Shown: in pieces, positions 1 to 8,254 of the stretch | Numbering within the stretch: the stretch's first letter is position 1 | How the letters are laid out: every line of letters begins with the position of its first letter | DNA from: Brumimicrobium sp964585545 | Lineage (GTDB): Bacteria; Bacteroidota; Bacteroidia; Flavobacteriales_D; Crocinitomicaceae | Assembly (NCBI GenBank): GCA_964585545.1 | Contig: CAZPDT010000014.1 | Coordinates: 35,958-99,957, forward strand | Length of the DNA stretch: 64,000 nucleotides | Direction: 5' to 3' | The notes under the pieces: model-generated | The model's database searches: none | Seen by the model: only the letters and a program-made list of their open reading frames with translations | What the model was told of the DNA's origin: nothing | Translations under genes and position numbers: made by a program

Positions 1-714
1 CCAATACAGTGGAACAGTACAACTTTGTATTTGTTCAGCATTATTGATTTTAGAATTTACAAAGTAAGAAGAGGGCATGTTAATTAATGCTGCATCTTGA
101 ACCATAACTTGACTATTGGCGAATGGGGATTCTAATATAATTTTATTGGGTTGTAAAACAAAGCTTTTAGCTCCTACAGCCCTACATGCGGCAGCACTTC
201 CTAAGGAAAATCCATAAATTACCAATCTATCATTTGTCAATCCTTTCTTTTGAAGCCATTTTAAGGCTCCATTTGTCGCCTCATACATATTTTCTTCGGT
301 AGGTTCTCCATCAGACATTCCATATCCAGGGTAATCAAACATTAAAACACCGAACCTGCCAAGTCCTCCAACATAACTTAATAGTTTTTGCCGTGTCCAG
401 TAATGATCCATATTGTCTGCATTCCCATGACAATATAAAATCACGGTATCGGTGTTCACCGTATTGACGTCGCCTACATAAATGGCTGCAATGTTCAAAC
501 TTTCTCCATCGTCATTGATTTTATATGTAAATTGATGAATGGCACTCTCTGGCACATAATATCCTGTAGGCAATTCAATCTCTGGGTCATCGTAATTGTC
601 CAAAAGGTATTGGTCTGTTTTTGTATTGTTGAAAAGAAAACTATCCAATCTTTTCCTACAACCCAAAGAAAGAAAGACAATACTTGCCAATAGTATCAAT
701 TGCGTTTTTTTCAT
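1..714 (-). CDS. Alpha/beta-hydrolase lipoprotein, 3' end outside window
   Basis: The first 238 codons of this gene are visible on the minus strand, and the frame runs off the left edge with no stop. The start is MKKTQLILLASIVF followed by a short hydrophobic stretch and Cys19, which suggests a lipoprotein signal peptide, although the lipobox (SLGC) is not ideal. The body has the alpha/beta-hydrolase pattern: an oxyanion-type YCHGNADNM segment, DYPGYGMSDG, and the nucleophile elbow GFSLGS with its serine. It resembles the serine aminopeptidase/BAAT-type hydrolases; the substrate is unknown. It starts 4 bp after the stop of the gene at 719-1438, so the two are probably co-transcribed. Confidence 0.85.
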   Translation of the reverse strand, partial: MKKTQLILLASIVFLSLGCRKRLDSFLFNNTKTDQYLLDNYDDPEIELPTGYYVPESAIHQFTYKINDDGESLNIAAIYVGDVNTVNTDTVILYCHGNADNMDHYWTRQKLLSYVGGLGRFGVLMFDYPGYGMSDGEPTEENMYEATNGALKWLQKKGLTNDRLVIYGFSLGSAAACRAVGAKSFVLQPNKIILESPFANSQVMVQDAALINMPSSYFVNSKINNAEQIQSCTVPLYW

Positions 715-718
715 TGCA

Positions 719-1438
719 TTAAAATTTTCTTATGAAACCGATATAAATCCCAGTTGCCCCATGTTTTCCCATTGCGCTGACGTAGTCAACTACTTTATCT
801 TGATTTGAAGAAAACGGAGCAATGAACTTCACTTCTGCCTTGAACGTCCACCTTTTCCAATTCAAATCATGTCCAATATTGAGCATCGGAACAACAAAAG
901 GTCCTGTTCTTTTTCCTTCAACCTTAACAGGATTCATTTCCCACCAAGAGCCTATTCCAAGATACAAGAGATTGGCTTTGGATCGACTACCGTCCAATAG
1001 ATCAGATTGAACCATTGGTTTTAAATTGTATTTCCAGTAGTAATGTCCATCTAATTGCGGCCAAAGTTTAAAATTATATTCAAAAAAATCTAAAGCAGTA
1101 TTTACACCCAACATTCCAGAAAAGCCATGTTTTTCATTTTTGCTTTCCCAAAACCTGTAGTGAGCACCTGCTCCTATTTGAGCCACTCCAAAAATTGCAG
1201 CAGTAGAGTACCAACTACCATGGAGGGTTAAATTGTTGGTCAACCCTCTGCCATAAGTTATTGAAGTAAAAGGTATAGGCAAAGTGGATACGCCTGGTAC
1301 TTTAACCAGTGGTCCTCCCAAATCGACAGCAATTGCATTTTCATTTCTCGCTAAAGGATCTACAAACCTTGCAGGTCCACAAGCGCTCAATAGAAATAAA
1401 AACACTGTAATCCAGACGAAAGAGATGATATTTTTCAT
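719..1438 (-). CDS. Putative envelope lipoprotein, beta-barrel-like
   Basis: This encodes a 239-residue protein. I chose the start MKNIISFVWITVF because it gives a clean lipoprotein signal ending in LLSAC; the 16 codons upstream in frame would spoil it. The mature part is rich in alternating aromatic and glycine residues (for example IGAGAHYRFW and HYYWKYNLKPM) and ends in an aromatic residue, typical of Bacteroidota outer-membrane proteins. No named family is recognised. A -7 promoter motif lies just upstream at 1444-1451, and the hydrolase lipoprotein follows 4 bp downstream. Confidence 0.75.
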   Translation of the reverse strand: MKNIISFVWITVFLFLLSACGPARFVDPLARNENAIAVDLGGPLVKVPGVSTLPIPFTSITYGRGLTNNLTLHGSWYSTAAIFGVAQIGAGAHYRFWESKNEKHGFSGMLGVNTALDFFEYNFKLWPQLDGHYYWKYNLKPMVQSDLLDGSRSKANLLYLGIGSWWEMNPVKVEGKRTGPFVVPMLNIGHDLNWKRWTFKAEVKFIAPFSSNQDKVVDYVSAMGKHGATGIYIGFIRKF

Positions 1439-1443
1439 GGTTG

Positions 1444-1451
1444 CAAAGATA
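1444..1451 (-). promoter_or_regulatory. Candidate -7 promoter element
   Basis: On the minus strand this reads TATCTTTG, a full match to the Bacteroidota -7 consensus TAnnTTTG, 6 bp upstream of the chosen start at 1438. No TTG is visible at the usual -33 distance, so the call rests on the -7 element alone. Confidence 0.35.
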
Positions 1452-1692
1452 AAGGATTTCTTGTAACCTACGTTCCATAATAGCAATTTTTATAACGACT
1501 AAAAGCCTGTGAAGATATGCTTTTCAATACAATGAGTGAGATAATAAATGAGAAATACATTCTAGAGAGATGGTATTGCAATTTTCGTTAGAATATAATT
1601 ACGGATTTATCAACGGTTTTGAAATTTATGGAGCTTCTAAATAGATCTCCTTAGCAAACGCTCGAACTTTAACTCTAACACAAATATATTAA

Positions 1693-2337
1693 CTAGCTGT
1701 CAAATTGCACTTTACGCCCTATTAGTTCTGTATTGAATTCCTCTACATTTTCATATTTAGAAAAATCAATCTGTTGGGACAACTCATACATTATACGGTC
1801 AATTTTATCACCTTTTTCTAAGTTCATTCCTGCATTAAAAATAACACTACCACAAAAGTTTAATAGGTTAGCTATATTTTTCCAGAAACCAATTGAATAA
1901 AAAGGTTCTGGTACAATATCATCAATAAAAATATCGACAATAATTAAATCAAAATGATGGTCACAGTTTCGGACATAGTTGAAAGCATCTCCTTCTACAA
2001 TCTTCAATTCTTTGTATCGATCCAATTTAAACTCATCAATTGTTAACTGAATCACAACGGGATCAAATTCAACACCAATTATTTCTTTTGGTTCAAAATG
2101 AAACTTTTCCTCTATACTTTCAACAACAGAGCCACCTCCCAATCCAAGTATCAATATTTCAGGATGATCTTTAAGGGTGATTCTCTTCAATCCAAAATCT
2201 AAAACTTTCTGCAATGTCCCATAAGAGTAATTGGCATGTGGGCTATCCAGTCGCTTTTTGCCATTGATATAATTAATTTCTAGTGTTGGGTTCAATTCAG
2301 ACTTAAACTTTTTAGTAAAAGGTACTAAAAAGCTCAT
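1693..2337 (-). CDS. Spermidine-synthase-like SAM-dependent methyltransferase fold protein
   Basis: This encodes about 214 residues with a Rossmann-type SAM-binding core: the glycine motif LILGLGGGSV, the acidic GVEFDPVV motif and the strand DLIIVDIF. This is the layout of spermidine-synthase-like proteins, though there is no proof that it makes spermidine. The frame stays open to 2463. I prefer the internal ATG at 2337 (MSFLVPFTKKF) because relatives known to me begin near there and the upstream residues look non-conserved. The gene stands alone, and its partners are unknown. Confidence 0.75.
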   Translation of the reverse strand: MSFLVPFTKKFKSELNPTLEINYINGKKRLDSPHANYSYGTLQKVLDFGLKRITLKDHPEILILGLGGGSVVESIEEKFHFEPKEIIGVEFDPVVIQLTIDEFKLDRYKELKIVEGDAFNYVRNCDHHFDLIIVDIFIDDIVPEPFYSIGFWKNIANLLNFCGSVIFNAGMNLEKGDKIDRIMYELSQQIDFSKYENVEEFNTELIGRKVQFDS

Positions 2338-2559
2338 TATCAACTTAAAACACTCTGCATAAGCGCCAAACAAACTGTTCTTTCTATTTGTTTTTGTCTG
2401 ATCTACACCAGACTTCTTTGGTTGTATATAATGCTTACCCATCTCCAAAAGTATAAAAATCAAAATTTAAAGTCAACGGTTTTTATAATAAATTCCTTCA
2501 GGCAAGTCCAAGAGATATTCAAATGCTTACCCTATAACTCCAACTATTCAAGTGCTCTG

Positions 2560-2599
2560 TTTTATGTAACAAAAAATAGCTGTCTTGGAATGCGGGTTA
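2560..2599 (+). repeat. Interspersed 40-bp repeat, copy 1
   Basis: The element begins TTTTATGT, then has a variable centre, and ends with TGTCTTGGAATGCGGGTTA. The copy at 31447-31486 shares the same 21-bp offset between the two conserved blocks, with about six differences over 40 bp. Its function is unknown. Confidence 0.6.
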
Positions 2600-2878
2600 C
2601 ATCAACTTTTCAAGAAAGGAAACCAGTACAGTAAAGGAGGCATTATCTATGATTTATTCCAAGACTTCGTAAACTATACTTGGGAGTTTTTTGATGATAG
2701 TAGTCTTCAATTATTGTTAATAACTTTCATGTTGAAAGACATTAATTATTGCTGTAAAACTGCCTTGTGCCAATTAAATTAAGTTATTTAAAAAAAACAT
2801 AAAAAGAGTAATTGTTTAAGATTGACTAGAATTTTTCAACAAATGAAGGGTTTTATTTTTATTGAAATCAAATACCAT

Positions 2879-2886
2879 TAACTTTG
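2879..2886 (+). promoter_or_regulatory. Candidate -7 promoter element of the flavin reductase gene
   Basis: TAACTTTG matches TAnnTTTG and lies 23 bp before the ATG at 2910. A TTG at 2862-2864 is 14 bp upstream, shorter than the usual spacing, so the -33 element is doubtful. Confidence 0.4.
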
Positions 2887-2909
2887 TGTTTCGTCAAAAA
2901 TTTACAAAA

Positions 2910-3806
2910 ATGTTAACGATAGACCCAAAAAGCACACCAATACCCAAGCTACATGGTTACTTGACCTCTGGAGTGGGACCACGACCAATCGCTTTTGCTT
3001 CTACCATTGATGAAAAAGGAGTACCCAATTTGGCACCTTTTAGTTTTTTTAATGTCTTTGGCGCTAACCCGCCTGTATTGGTTTTTTCTCCTGCACGAAG
3101 TGGAAAGACCACCAAAACAAAAGACAGTCATGAGAATGTTAAAAAGGTAGCCGAATGTGTTATCAATGTCGTAACACACGAAATTTTAGAACAGATGAAT
3201 TTGTGTTCTTCTCCATTCGATGAAGACATTAGTGAATTTGACAAAAGTGGTTTAACACCGATTCCATCAGACATGGTTCAACCTTTCCGTGTAAAGGAAT
3301 CACCCGTACAGATGGAATGTAAGGTGTTACAAGTAATTGAAACTGGAGATGGAGGCGCATCTGGCAATTTAATTGTATGTGAAATCATTAGAATACACGT
3401 CAGCGAATCCATTTTGCAAGATGATAAAACCATCGATCCAGAAAAATTAGATTTAATTGGACGATTGGGCGGTGACTGGTTTTGTAGACCCAACACAAGC
3501 TCAATGTTTAAAATCCATCGGCATGCCCGTGAATTGGTCATTGGATATGATGCCATCCCAAAAGAAATCAGAGAAAGTACAATACTGAGTGGCAATGACT
3601 TAGGAAAGTTAGGCGGTGTATTAGAATTGCCCGACGAAACGGAAGTTAATGAATATAAATTAATGGAATTATCCGAACTTTTTATATCTTTAGAAGACCA
3701 GCCTGCTCAATTGGAGTCAGAACTTCATCAACTGGCCAAAAAGCACATAGAGAAGGACGAAATAGAGGAGGCTTGGAAAGTATTACTCACATTTAATAAT
3801 CAATAA
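2910..3806 (+). CDS. Flavin reductase family protein
   Basis: This encodes 298 residues. The N-terminal two thirds has the flavin reductase-like split-barrel signature: SGVGPRPIAFASTI, then NLAPFSFFNVFGANPP and a later NVVTHE segment, expected to bind FMN. Residues beyond about 210 form a charged helical tail ending LLTFNNQ that is not part of the core domain. I chose the ATG at 2910 rather than the frame's earlier ATG at 2862 because family members begin close to MLTIDPK and a promoter motif lies between the two. The flavin-dependent partner is unknown. The DUF3127 gene follows 17 bp downstream and may be co-transcribed. Confidence 0.85.
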   Translation: MLTIDPKSTPIPKLHGYLTSGVGPRPIAFASTIDEKGVPNLAPFSFFNVFGANPPVLVFSPARSGKTTKTKDSHENVKKVAECVINVVTHEILEQMNLCSSPFDEDISEFDKSGLTPIPSDMVQPFRVKESPVQMECKVLQVIETGDGGASGNLIVCEIIRIHVSESILQDDKTIDPEKLDLIGRLGGDWFCRPNTSSMFKIHRHARELVIGYDAIPKEIRESTILSGNDLGKLGGVLELPDETEVNEYKLMELSELFISLEDQPAQLESELHQLAKKHIEKDEIEEAWKVLLTFNNQ

Positions 3807-3823
3807 AATAATAAAACAGCATT

Positions 3824-4198
3824 ATGTTTAGCATTTCAGGAATTGTAAAAGTAAAAAAAGAGACAGAGCAAATAACTGATTCATTTAAGAAGCGAGAATT
3901 TGTGGTTACGGATGCATCTGGAAATTATCCACAAGACATCTTATTTCAGTTGACACAAGATCGCACCAATCTCATTGACGACATCAACGTAAATGACGTT
4001 GTTAACGTAACCTTTAACATCAGGGGGCGCGAATGGACCAGTCCAAAAGGCGAAGTGAAATATTTTAATTCACTAGACGCTTGGAGAATAGAAAAAAGTC
4101 AAGGTGGTGGAAATCCTACTCCTCCCGATGTTAAACCAGTAAAATCTGATGATGCAGAAACTTTGGTTGACGAAGGAGATGATGATTTGCCGTTTTAA
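3824..4198 (+). CDS. DUF3127 protein, SSB-like OB-fold
   Basis: This 124-residue protein matches the Bacteroidota family DUF3127 in its start (MFSISGIVKVKKETEQIT) and its core (NIRGREWTSPKGEVKYFNSL). The core looks like a short OB-fold. A Gly/Pro-rich linker leads to an acidic tail ending DEGDDDLPF, closely resembling the DDDIPF protein-interaction tip of single-stranded DNA-binding proteins. I infer a nucleic-acid or SSB-partner role; no function is established in the sequence. It follows the flavin reductase gene by 17 bp. Confidence 0.8.
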   Translation: MFSISGIVKVKKETEQITDSFKKREFVVTDASGNYPQDILFQLTQDRTNLIDDINVNDVVNVTFNIRGREWTSPKGEVKYFNSLDAWRIEKSQGGGNPTPPDVKPVKSDDAETLVDEGDDDLPF

Positions 4199-4222
4199 GA
4201 AATAAAACGCACATTTTAAATT

Positions 4223-4345
4223 GTCAATTCGAGTGAATTTCGGAATGCAGTGGAGAAATGAGAGCGAAAGGCGAAGTTTATCCTCTATTTTCCTGCATTC
4301 TGTTCATTCACTCTCGCTCTGCATCGCTGCGGCACTCGAACTGAC
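4223..4345. repeat. Nested inverted-repeat element
   Basis: The outer arms GTCAATTCGAGTG (4223-4235) and CACTCGAACTGAC (4333-4345) pair with one mismatch. The inner arms GAATGCAG (4243-4250) and CTGCATTC (4293-4300) pair perfectly. The element fills the gap between two convergent genes and could act as a bidirectional terminator or be a REP-like dispersed element. An open frame crosses it but looks like repeat sequence rather than protein. Confidence 0.65.
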
Positions 4346-4392
4346 GTGCGGGTATTTAGTCATTTCAGCCCTCCCCATAGTTAGAATGCAAA

Positions 4393-5640
4393 TTAAGCCT
4401 TTTCCAATGCCTGTTCAATATCAGCAATAAGATCATCTGCATCTTCTACACCAACAGAAAGGCGAACCAAATTAGATGTTATCCCAATTCTTTCTTTTTC
4501 TTCTGGATCAACAGCACAATGGGTCATCGTTTGTGGATGCTGTGCCAAACTTTCTGTACTGCCTAGACTAACTGCAAGGTGCACTAACTTTAACCGATTC
4601 AGGAACTGAAAAGCTTCCTTTTCTCCACCTTTAACATAAATTGAAATCATGGCGCCTGGAGAAGAATATTGCTTTTTATAAAGTTCATATTCCTTTGTAC
4701 CTTTCTTTATTAAACCTAAATAATGTACTTCATCTATTTGTTTGTGGTTATTCAAAAAATGGGCAATTTTTTCAGCACTTTGGGCTTGTCTTTCCATTCG
4801 TATTTTCAACGTTTCTAAACTCCGCAACATCAGCCATGCAGTGTGTGAACCCGACATGTTTCCTAAAAATGTACGCAAAGTTTTTACGCGTTCCATCGTT
4901 TCAGTTTTTCCCAAAACAGCTCCCGCAACCAAATCGCTGTGTCCACCGATGTATTTTGTGGCAGAATAAACAACAAGGTCTGCACCTAGTTCCAAAGGTT
5001 TTGACCATACAGGTCCCATAAAAGTATTGTCAACACAAACATACGTTTTATCCTTTCCATTTCTATATTTGCTTGCAATTTGAGCACACATTTCAATATC
5101 AATCAATGAATTCGTTGGGTTGGCTGGCGATTCCATATATATCATTCCCAATCGGTCCGCTTTACCGGTCTTCTCGATTATATTTTCAATTTCTTCTCGG
5201 GTAGAATGGGGATAAAAAGCCACTACTTCAACACCAATTTCATGTAAGAAATCATGAATAAAATGGTCTGCTCCACCATACAATGGAGAACTGTATAACA
5301 ACAAATCTCCAGGTTTAAGAAAACCCAATAAAACCGTACTTATGGCAGCCATCCCGCTTTCAAACACCGCACAATCATCTGCTGCATCCCACAAGGTTAA
5401 ACGTTTTTCAAGCACATCTAAGTTAGGATTATTGATGCGACTGTATATAAATCCCATTTTCTCCTCCTCCTTCTTCGCCTCTAATCCATACGCCAAGGAA
5501 AAAAAACGTTTCCCTTCTTCCGCTGTTTGAAAAACAAAAGTTGAGGTCTGGAAAATTGGTGGTTTTATTGCTCCTTGTGTCAATTCAGCTTGATGTCCAT
5601 AACTCATCATCAGGCTTTCTGGTTTAAACTTTTTATCCAT
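4393..5640 (-). CDS. Cys/Met metabolism PLP-dependent lyase (methionine gamma-lyase / cystathionine gamma-synthase type)
   Basis: This 415-residue fold-type I PLP enzyme of the trans-sulfuration family shows the substrate-binding YSRINNPN segment, the cofactor Ser/Gly segment ESGMAAIS, and SATKYIGGHSD with the PLP lysine. The late SLGSTESLAQHPQTMTH motif is typical of the family. Which reaction it catalyses (methionine gamma-lyase, cystathionine gamma-lyase or gamma-synthase) cannot be fixed from motifs. The start is taken at MDKKFKPESLMM, dropping 18 in-frame upstream codons. It is divergent from an Lrp/AsnC gene with an inverted repeat between them, which suggests amino-acid-responsive control. 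Confidence 0.88.
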   Translation of the reverse strand: MDKKFKPESLMMSYGHQAELTQGAIKPPIFQTSTFVFQTAEEGKRFFSLAYGLEAKKEEEKMGFIYSRINNPNLDVLEKRLTLWDAADDCAVFESGMAAISTVLLGFLKPGDLLLYSSPLYGGADHFIHDFLHEIGVEVVAFYPHSTREEIENIIEKTGKADRLGMIYMESPANPTNSLIDIEMCAQIASKYRNGKDKTYVCVDNTFMGPVWSKPLELGADLVVYSATKYIGGHSDLVAGAVLGKTETMERVKTLRTFLGNMSGSHTAWLMLRSLETLKIRMERQAQSAEKIAHFLNNHKQIDEVHYLGLIKKGTKEYELYKKQYSSPGAMISIYVKGGEKEAFQFLNRLKLVHLAVSLGSTESLAQHPQTMTHCAVDPEEKERIGITSNLVRLSVGVEDADDLIADIEQALEKA

Positions 5641-5700
5641 TGTTATTTTAAATTTACACGTCTGATTAATTTCTATAAAACTAAGATATAGCACATTAAA

Positions 5701-5727
5701 TTCCTAATAAATTTATATATTTAGGAA
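5701..5727. promoter_or_regulatory. Inverted repeat, candidate Lrp/AsnC operator
   Basis: TTCCTAA (5701-5707) and TTAGGAA (5721-5727) form perfect 7-bp arms around an A/T-only 13-bp spacer. The site lies between the divergent PLP-lyase and Lrp/AsnC genes. AT-rich dyads are usual Lrp-family operators; binding is inferred. Confidence 0.5.
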
Positions 5728-5805
5728 ATTATACTAATTTTTAACTAATAACAGAACAAAAAGAATATTACGCTTCTGTATCATCATTAAAAAGAAAATT
5801 TTACT

Positions 5806-6255
5806 ATGGTTAATTTAGACGAAATAGACAAAAAAATTATTCAGCTGATGGGTGAAGATGCGAAACAGAGCATCAAGGAAATAGCAGAGAAAGTAAACAT
5901 CAGCAAAACCCCTGTGTATGAGCGCATCAAAAAGCTAGAACGTTCAGGTATAATTGAGAAATATATCGCTGTAATTGATAAAAAGAAACTCATTGGTGGA
6001 ATGTATGTCTTCTGTTCCGTTTCTTTAGACCAACAGAAATTAAAAGAAATCGAAGGTTTTAAAAAAGAAATTAAAAAAATCCCTGAGGTATTGGAGTGCT
6101 ACCTTATGGGTGGAGGCATTAACGATTTTTTATTAAAAGTTTTAGTAAAGAACCTCGATGATTACCACCAATTTGCATCAGGTAAGTTGGCGGTTCTAGA
6201 TAATGTGAGTCAAATCAGAAGTACATTTGTTTTGGATGTAGTGAAGAAAGATTAG
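5806..6255 (+). CDS. Lrp/AsnC family transcriptional regulator
   Basis: This 149-residue protein has the standard Lrp/AsnC layout. The N-terminal winged helix-turn-helix is NLDEIDKKIIQLMGEDAK followed by IKEIAEKVNISKTPVYERIKKL. A RAM-type ligand-binding domain follows from about residue 65, with a GGGINDFLLKVLV segment. Such proteins sense amino acids and often control the adjacent divergent gene, here the sulfur amino-acid lyase. Length and domain order are complete. Confidence 0.92.
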   Translation: MVNLDEIDKKIIQLMGEDAKQSIKEIAEKVNISKTPVYERIKKLERSGIIEKYIAVIDKKKLIGGMYVFCSVSLDQQKLKEIEGFKKEIKKIPEVLECYLMGGGINDFLLKVLVKNLDDYHQFASGKLAVLDNVSQIRSTFVLDVVKKD

Positions 6256-6505
6256 AGAAAAATAGAAAGTACAACATTCTTTAAATCGTTCTTTTTGAAC
6301 AAAATAAAAATGATTACCTTTAAGAAGTGAATGTTTAAGCGCAGAGTTACGCAGTGGTTTTTGTGATTTTGGCAAAAACTTAGCGGTCTTGATGGTTAAG
6401 AAAAAAGACAAAACTGATTTTTCTCATTTTTAACAAACTCCCAATGTGATTGGAAAAACATATCTCATTTTCAATTGTATTAGAAAAGAAAAGAGAAAAT
6501 TAATT

Positions 6506-7096
6506 ATGGAAAAGAATATGATTACTTGGAAGGCATACCTCAATAAATTTGAAGAAATACTTCAACAAGGAACACACACATCTCCCTATGATGATCCAGA
6601 TTTTTTAGATTATGTGAAATTAAACTACAGCCGACTCAATCGGTGGTTAAAGAAGGGAGAAATCAATACGGCATTAAAGGAGAAAATCAATCACATTGAC
6701 CAAAAACAGACGTGGTATTTAATTACAGAGCCTTGGTGTGGTGACGCTGCACACAGTGCGCCTTTCATATACCTTATGACGAAAGAGAATCCAAATATTA
6801 CACTAAAAGTTGTTTTAAGAGATACACCTCCATTCATGATTGACAACTACCTTACCAATGGAGGAAAATCTATTCCTAAATTGGTCATTAGAGATCAGGA
6901 TGAAAAGGATATTTTTGTTTGGGGTCCTCGTCCTGAAAAATGTCAGGATGTATATCAAGAATTAAAGAACGAAGGTGCTGAACTCGATACAATAAAAGTA
7001 GAATTACAGAAATGGTACAACAAAGACAAAGGTGTTTCGATTCAAAATGAATTTTCTGAAATACTGTCGCAAATAAAGGCAGAAGTTGAGAAATAG
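6506..7096 (+). CDS. Thioredoxin-family protein with single-cysteine WCGD motif
   Basis: This 196-residue cytoplasmic protein starts at MEKNMITWKAYLN, ignoring 20 upstream in-frame codons. The core LITEPWCGDAAHSAPFIYLM corresponds to a thioredoxin-fold active site, but only one cysteine is present (WCGD instead of WCxxC), so ordinary dithiol exchange is unlikely. It resembles the thioredoxin-like family found across Bacteroidota and Firmicutes whose role is not settled. No signal peptide is present. Neighbours give no clue. Confidence 0.75.
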   Translation: MEKNMITWKAYLNKFEEILQQGTHTSPYDDPDFLDYVKLNYSRLNRWLKKGEINTALKEKINHIDQKQTWYLITEPWCGDAAHSAPFIYLMTKENPNITLKVVLRDTPPFMIDNYLTNGGKSIPKLVIRDQDEKDIFVWGPRPEKCQDVYQELKNEGAELDTIKVELQKWYNKDKGVSIQNEFSEILSQIKAEVEK

Positions 7097-7213
7097 TTTA
7101 TCCCAACAAACAGTCTTGGAATGTTGACAATTTAATATCATCGCTGTAAAACTTTCCTTGCTCAAAAAAATATCCAGTGTAAATCCGTATTTTCGTAAAA
7201 ATGCAATCAATAC

Positions 7214-8218
7214 ATGGAAATACAATTTAGTGAATTAAAAGGAAAACGAATTTTAGTTACAGGAGGTGCAGGATTTATCGGTTCAAATTTATGTGATGTG
7301 CTTTTAAAAAACGGTGGAATTGTTACTTGTCTAGACAATCTCTCTACTGGTTTTCTTCACAACATAAATCACCTGATAGAAAATCCTAATTTTATTTTTA
7401 TAGAGGGGGATATCCGCAATTTACAAACTTGTAAGGCTGCATGTGGAAATCAAAATTATGTTCTGCACGAAGCTGCTTTGGGTTCCGTACCACGTTCAAT
7501 CAATGATCCCATCACAACAAATGACGTTAATATTGGAGGTTTTCTTAATATGCTGGTTGCTGCTAAAGACGCTAAAGTAGATCGGTTTATATATGCTGCC
7601 AGCAGTTCAACTTATGGTGATTCTAAAAATCTGCCTAAAGTAGAAGATACTATCGGCAAACCATTATCGCCTTATGCCATTACAAAGTATGCCAACGAAC
7701 TGTATGCAGAGAATTTTGCAGACATTTATGGATTAAAAACAATCGGATTAAGGTATTTTAATGTTTTTGGGAGAAGACAAGACCCGAATGGCGCTTATGC
7801 CGCTGTAATTCCATTGTTTGTTAAGCAGTTCATGAAACATGAAAGTCCTATTATTAATGGTGATGGAAGTTATTCCCGGGATTTCACTTATATCGACAAT
7901 GTTCTTTTGATGAACCTATTGGCATTGACAACCACAAATGAATCGGCAATTAATCAAGTGTACAATACTGCTGTTGGCGATAGAACAACCTTGGTTGAGT
8001 TGACACAATTACTTAAAGAGAACCTTTCAAAATTTGATACCAAGATTGCTAAAGTAGAAGTAATTCACGGCCCCAACAGAGAAGGTGATATCCCTCATTC
8101 TTTGGCCTCAGTGGAAAAAGCAAAAAAATTACTCGATTATCAACCTACACATAAAATTGCTGATGGTATCCAGGAAGCCGTAAAATGGTATTGGGAGAAT
8201 TTAGATTGTAGAGGGTAG
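7214..8218 (+). CDS. NAD-dependent epimerase, UDP-GlcNAc 4-epimerase (WbpP/TviC) type
   Basis: This 334-residue extended short-chain dehydrogenase has the Rossmann motif GGAGFIGSNL near the N-terminus and the catalytic SSSTYGD and YAITK (Tyr-x3-Lys) motifs in the middle. A GLRYFNVFGRRQDPNG segment is characteristic of UDP-hexose 4-epimerases, and the overall pattern is closest to the WbpP/TviC branch acting on N-acetylated UDP-sugars. It probably supplies a precursor for surface polysaccharide, although no other glycan genes are adjacent. The C-terminus NLDCRG lies in a 21-bp direct duplication (8200-8236) that leads into the tandem repeat downstream. Confidence 0.88.
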   Translation: MEIQFSELKGKRILVTGGAGFIGSNLCDVLLKNGGIVTCLDNLSTGFLHNINHLIENPNFIFIEGDIRNLQTCKAACGNQNYVLHEAALGSVPRSINDPITTNDVNIGGFLNMLVAAKDAKVDRFIYAASSSTYGDSKNLPKVEDTIGKPLSPYAITKYANELYAENFADIYGLKTIGLRYFNVFGRRQDPNGAYAAVIPLFVKQFMKHESPIINGDGSYSRDFTYIDNVLLMNLLALTTTNESAINQVYNTAVGDRTTLVELTQLLKENLSKFDTKIAKVEVIHGPNREGDIPHSLASVEKAKKLLDYQPTHKIADGIQEAVKWYWENLDCRG

Positions 8219-8236
8219 ATTTTAGATTGTAGAGGG
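8200..8236 (+). repeat. Direct duplication at the end of the epimerase gene
   Basis: The 16-mer TTTAGATTGTAGAGGG occurs at 8200-8215 and again at 8221-8236. The epimerase stop codon falls between the copies, so the duplication looks like slippage at the 3' end of the gene. Confidence 0.7.
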
Positions 8237-8254
8237 AGAAGAATGCAGGAATTT

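Larger units (their letters stand above)
2338..2909. other. Intergenic region with a repeated 40-bp element
   Basis: No convincing gene is visible here. The stretch 2560-2599 matches 31447-31486 with the same internal spacing and ends in the shared 19-mer TGTCTTGGAATGCGGGTTA. A second short string, GCTGTAAAAC at 2751, recurs at 7143. Short open frames here have no family resemblance. The right end carries the promoter of the flavin reductase gene. Confidence 0.6.

Noticed and set aside
719..1486. Longer start for the 719 lipoprotein gene
   Set aside because: The 16 extra residues precede a perfect lipoprotein signal and the promoter motif lies inside them.
6330..6400. GCGCAGAGTTACGCAG-type segment near 6338
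   Set aside because: It looked like a structured or dispersed element, but I could find no second copy in the window and no convincing stem.
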